From: Ktedonobacter racemifer DSM 44963
GTDB taxonomy: Bacteria; Chloroflexota; Ktedonobacteria; Ktedonobacterales; Ktedonobacteraceae
DNA: 64,000 bases
Direction of reading: 5' to 3'
Assembly: GCF_000178855.1 (NCBI RefSeq)
Contig: NZ_ADVG01000004.1
Span: 2,649,223 to 2,713,222 of the forward strand
Shown here: positions 62,459 through 64,000 of the stretch, piece after piece
Position numbering within the stretch: the first letter of the stretch is position 1
Layout: each line of letters begins with the position of its first letter
The notes under the pieces: model-generated
Seen by the model: only the letters and a program-made list of their open reading frames with translations
Told to the model about the DNA's origin: nothing
Database searches by the model: none
Translations under genes and position numbers: made by a program

Positions 62459-63757
62459 CAGGGCTTGTGAATTATTGCTGAGAGCAGGAGACTCCAAGAT
62501 CTGCTACGATAGACATTCCAAACCGATCTATCGAGAAGAAGGAGCCTCCGATGTCTTATTCTACTGCATTGTCACTGACCTTGCCTTCACTGACGAGTGA
62601 TGCTCGCCACCAGTTATTGGAAAAGCAACCATTGCTGAGTTTGTACGAAGTGTTTGCCACCATCCCAGATCCCCGTTCCAAGCATGGATTGCGCTATGAA
62701 TTGGCGTACGTGCTGACCTGCCTGGTAGCGGGCTTCCTCTGCAATTGTGACTCGACCCTGGCAGTTGCAGAGTGGTGTCGTGATCAACGTCTTCTGCTCA
62801 TCCGACTCTTCGGACCACGTCGCTTCCTGTGCCCCAGTGATTCACTCTACCGCAAACTCCTCCCGCGCCTGGATGCCGAACAGATCGAGTGCGCCCTGGC
62901 GGACTGGATACGTCGGACTCTGCAAGCCACCCTCGATGATCCCATTGCCTTAGATGGCAAGACGGTTCGTGGGGGAAGATCGGACAAACATTCTGCTCCC
63001 CATCTGCTCTCCTTTCGCACACATCACAGCCAGGAAACACTGCTGCAAGTTGCCGTTTCCGAGAAGACGAATGAAATCCCAGTCGCACAGGCCCTCTTGC
63101 CCTGCTTGCCTGTCGATGGACGCGTCTTCACCGCAGACGCTTTGCACACGCAGAAGGATTTCATGAGGTGCGTGGATGCCTTGGGTGGCAAAACCGTTCT
63201 CACCGTCAAAAACAATCAGCCGACCCTCTACGCAGATCTCACCGCCTATTTCGCCGATCCACATGCTTCTTTTGCGCAAGACTCCACGCTTGATCAGCAT
63301 CGAGGACGGATTGAAAAGCGTTCTATCCGTGTGAGCACCGAAATGAATTCCTACCTGGCTGACTGGCCACTCATCGAGCAAGTGGCCGAACTGACACGAA
63401 CCGTCACGGTTCGCAAAACGGGAAAAACCAGCCACGAAGTGGTCTATCTCATCACGCCTTTGACTGCTCTTGAGGCCAGCCCCCAGCGCTTACTTGCATT
63501 AGTACGGGGACACTGGAGTATCGAGAACTCCTCCCATTATGTCCGCGATATGACCTTTGGTGAGGATCGTTCTCGCTTGCGCTCTGGGCAGGCACCTCAG
63601 ATCCTGGCAACGTTCCGCAATTTGGCGATCACCCTTATTCATCGTCAAGGGTCTTCTCAGATTGCTGCGACCAGACGCCACTTTGCTTCTCATCCTCATC
63701 TTGCTTTTCGCTTCTTGCTTCCCAGGAGCGTCGCTCAGCAATAATTCACAAGCCCTG
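62459..63757 (+). mobile_element. Intact ISAs1-type element with 10-bp target repeats, 1,299 bp
   Basis: Inverted ends CAGGGCTTGTGAATTATTGC (62459 onward) and the complement ending at 63757, flanked by GAGAAGACAT on both sides (62449-62458, 63758-63767). It has a complete transposase, perfect ends and a perfect target repeat, so it is probably recent and active. Confidence 0.95.
62551..63744 (+). CDS. ISAs1-family transposase, intact
   Basis: A 397-aa DDE transposase. The N-terminal DUF4338-like part has YEVFATIPDPRSKHGLRYEL. The catalytic Asp is in PIALDGKTVRGGRSDK, Asp in GRVFTADALHTQKDFM, and Glu in LVRGHWSIENSSHYVRDMTF followed by GEDRSRLRSG. Full length. A frameshifted relative lies at 42176-43376. 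Confidence 0.94.
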   Translation: MSYSTALSLTLPSLTSDARHQLLEKQPLLSLYEVFATIPDPRSKHGLRYELAYVLTCLVAGFLCNCDSTLAVAEWCRDQRLLLIRLFGPRRFLCPSDSLYRKLLPRLDAEQIECALADWIRRTLQATLDDPIALDGKTVRGGRSDKHSAPHLLSFRTHHSQETLLQVAVSEKTNEIPVAQALLPCLPVDGRVFTADALHTQKDFMRCVDALGGKTVLTVKNNQPTLYADLTAYFADPHASFAQDSTLDQHRGRIEKRSIRVSTEMNSYLADWPLIEQVAELTRTVTVRKTGKTSHEVVYLITPLTALEASPQRLLALVRGHWSIENSSHYVRDMTFGEDRSRLRSGQAPQILATFRNLAITLIHRQGSSQIAATRRHFASHPHLAFRFLLPRSVAQQ

Positions 63758-63866
63758 GAGAAGACATGTGCCAAGCTGGCTCCGAAGGACACACACTCTC
63801 CCCATAACAGCCTCTTGAGGGGCTGCTGACATGCTTGAAACCTGACCAGTGCTGGTGCCGCCTCGC

Positions 63867-64000
63867 CTAGCCTCCAACGGCACCAGCACTCACTTTGCTG
63901 GGATCATAACTCTCTTCTTCATGCCTGAGTAAATGGGCAGCCACCGCCAACATTTTGCGCATGAGAGCCATCAGGGCCGAACCTTTCTTGAGACCGCGCT
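63867..64000 (-). CDS. IS110-family transposase, C-terminal end (runs off the right edge)
   Basis: 44 codons reading RGLKKGSALMALMRKMLAVA, then AHLLRHEEESYDPSKVSAGA and VGG before TAG. This matches the end of IS110/IS1111 transposases, where the C-terminal helix VALMAVMRKLL-AYHLL follows the Tnp_20 domain. The catalytic part lies beyond the window. The hairpin AGTGCTGGTGCCG / CGGCACCAGCACT (63848-63892) overlaps the stop codon. Confidence 0.75.
   Translation of the reverse strand, partial: RGLKKGSALMALMRKMLAVAAHLLRHEEESYDPSKVSAGAVGG

Overview
The window looks like an IS-saturated accessory region from a Ktedonobacteria-like (Chloroflexota) genome. This is inference from content: many IS families nested in each other, ECF sigma factor plus membrane-anchored WD40 anti-sigma pairs, XRE-TPR regulators, group II introns and large serine recombinases. 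No rRNA, tRNA or CRISPR array was seen. More than half of the sequence is mobile DNA, with host genes as short islands between elements.

Layout. 1-6.2 kb: a serine hydrolase entering from the left edge, transposase remnants, an IS6-family element, a polysaccharide deacetylase, two MITE types and a second IS6 element. 6.8-16.2 kb: a lasso-peptide-type cluster on the minus strand (candidate 44-aa precursor, lasso cyclase, RRE-transglutaminase B protein, ABC exporter) facing a divergent XRE-TPR regulator. Two IS elements have broken it, one after the last precursor codon and one inside the B gene. 16.2-23 kb: small hypothetical genes, pyroglutamyl peptidase, and a family of exported proteins. 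23.4-29.3 kb: an IS6 copy split by a complete 5.0-kb Tn7-like transposon with TnsA, TnsB, TnsC and one cargo gene. 29.8-32 kb: an IS1182-type element that seems to carry a membrane-protein gene. 32-38 kb: small membrane and secreted proteins and an IS630. 38-49.4 kb: an ISL3-type element with a SnoaL-like passenger gene, an IS66 wreck, an ISAs1 copy, and a two-frame transposase interrupted by a group II intron that seems to contain a second, RT-encoding intron. 49.4-64 kb: a pentapeptide-repeat protein, sigma/anti-sigma pair, PIG-V-like membrane protein, a frameshifted IS1182, a TetR / aldo-keto reductase module with twin palindromic operators, a large serine recombinase, an intact ISAs1 and an IS110 tail.

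Several broken genes can be put back together in frame. (1) Two identical 161-bp MITE copies at 19.9 and 36.3 kb, in inverted orientation, share an 8-bp target repeat. They join the two halves of one 246-aa gene, which implies a 16.2-kb inversion made or used by an IS6-type MITE. (2) Removing 24099-29097 plus one GGAAT repeat restores an IS6 transposase of exactly the length of its sister copy. (3) Removing 45851-49004 restores a 634-aa transposase. (4) Removing the IS at 8937-10378 restores the C-terminus of the lasso B protein. The exact frame closure is the strongest evidence in this report.
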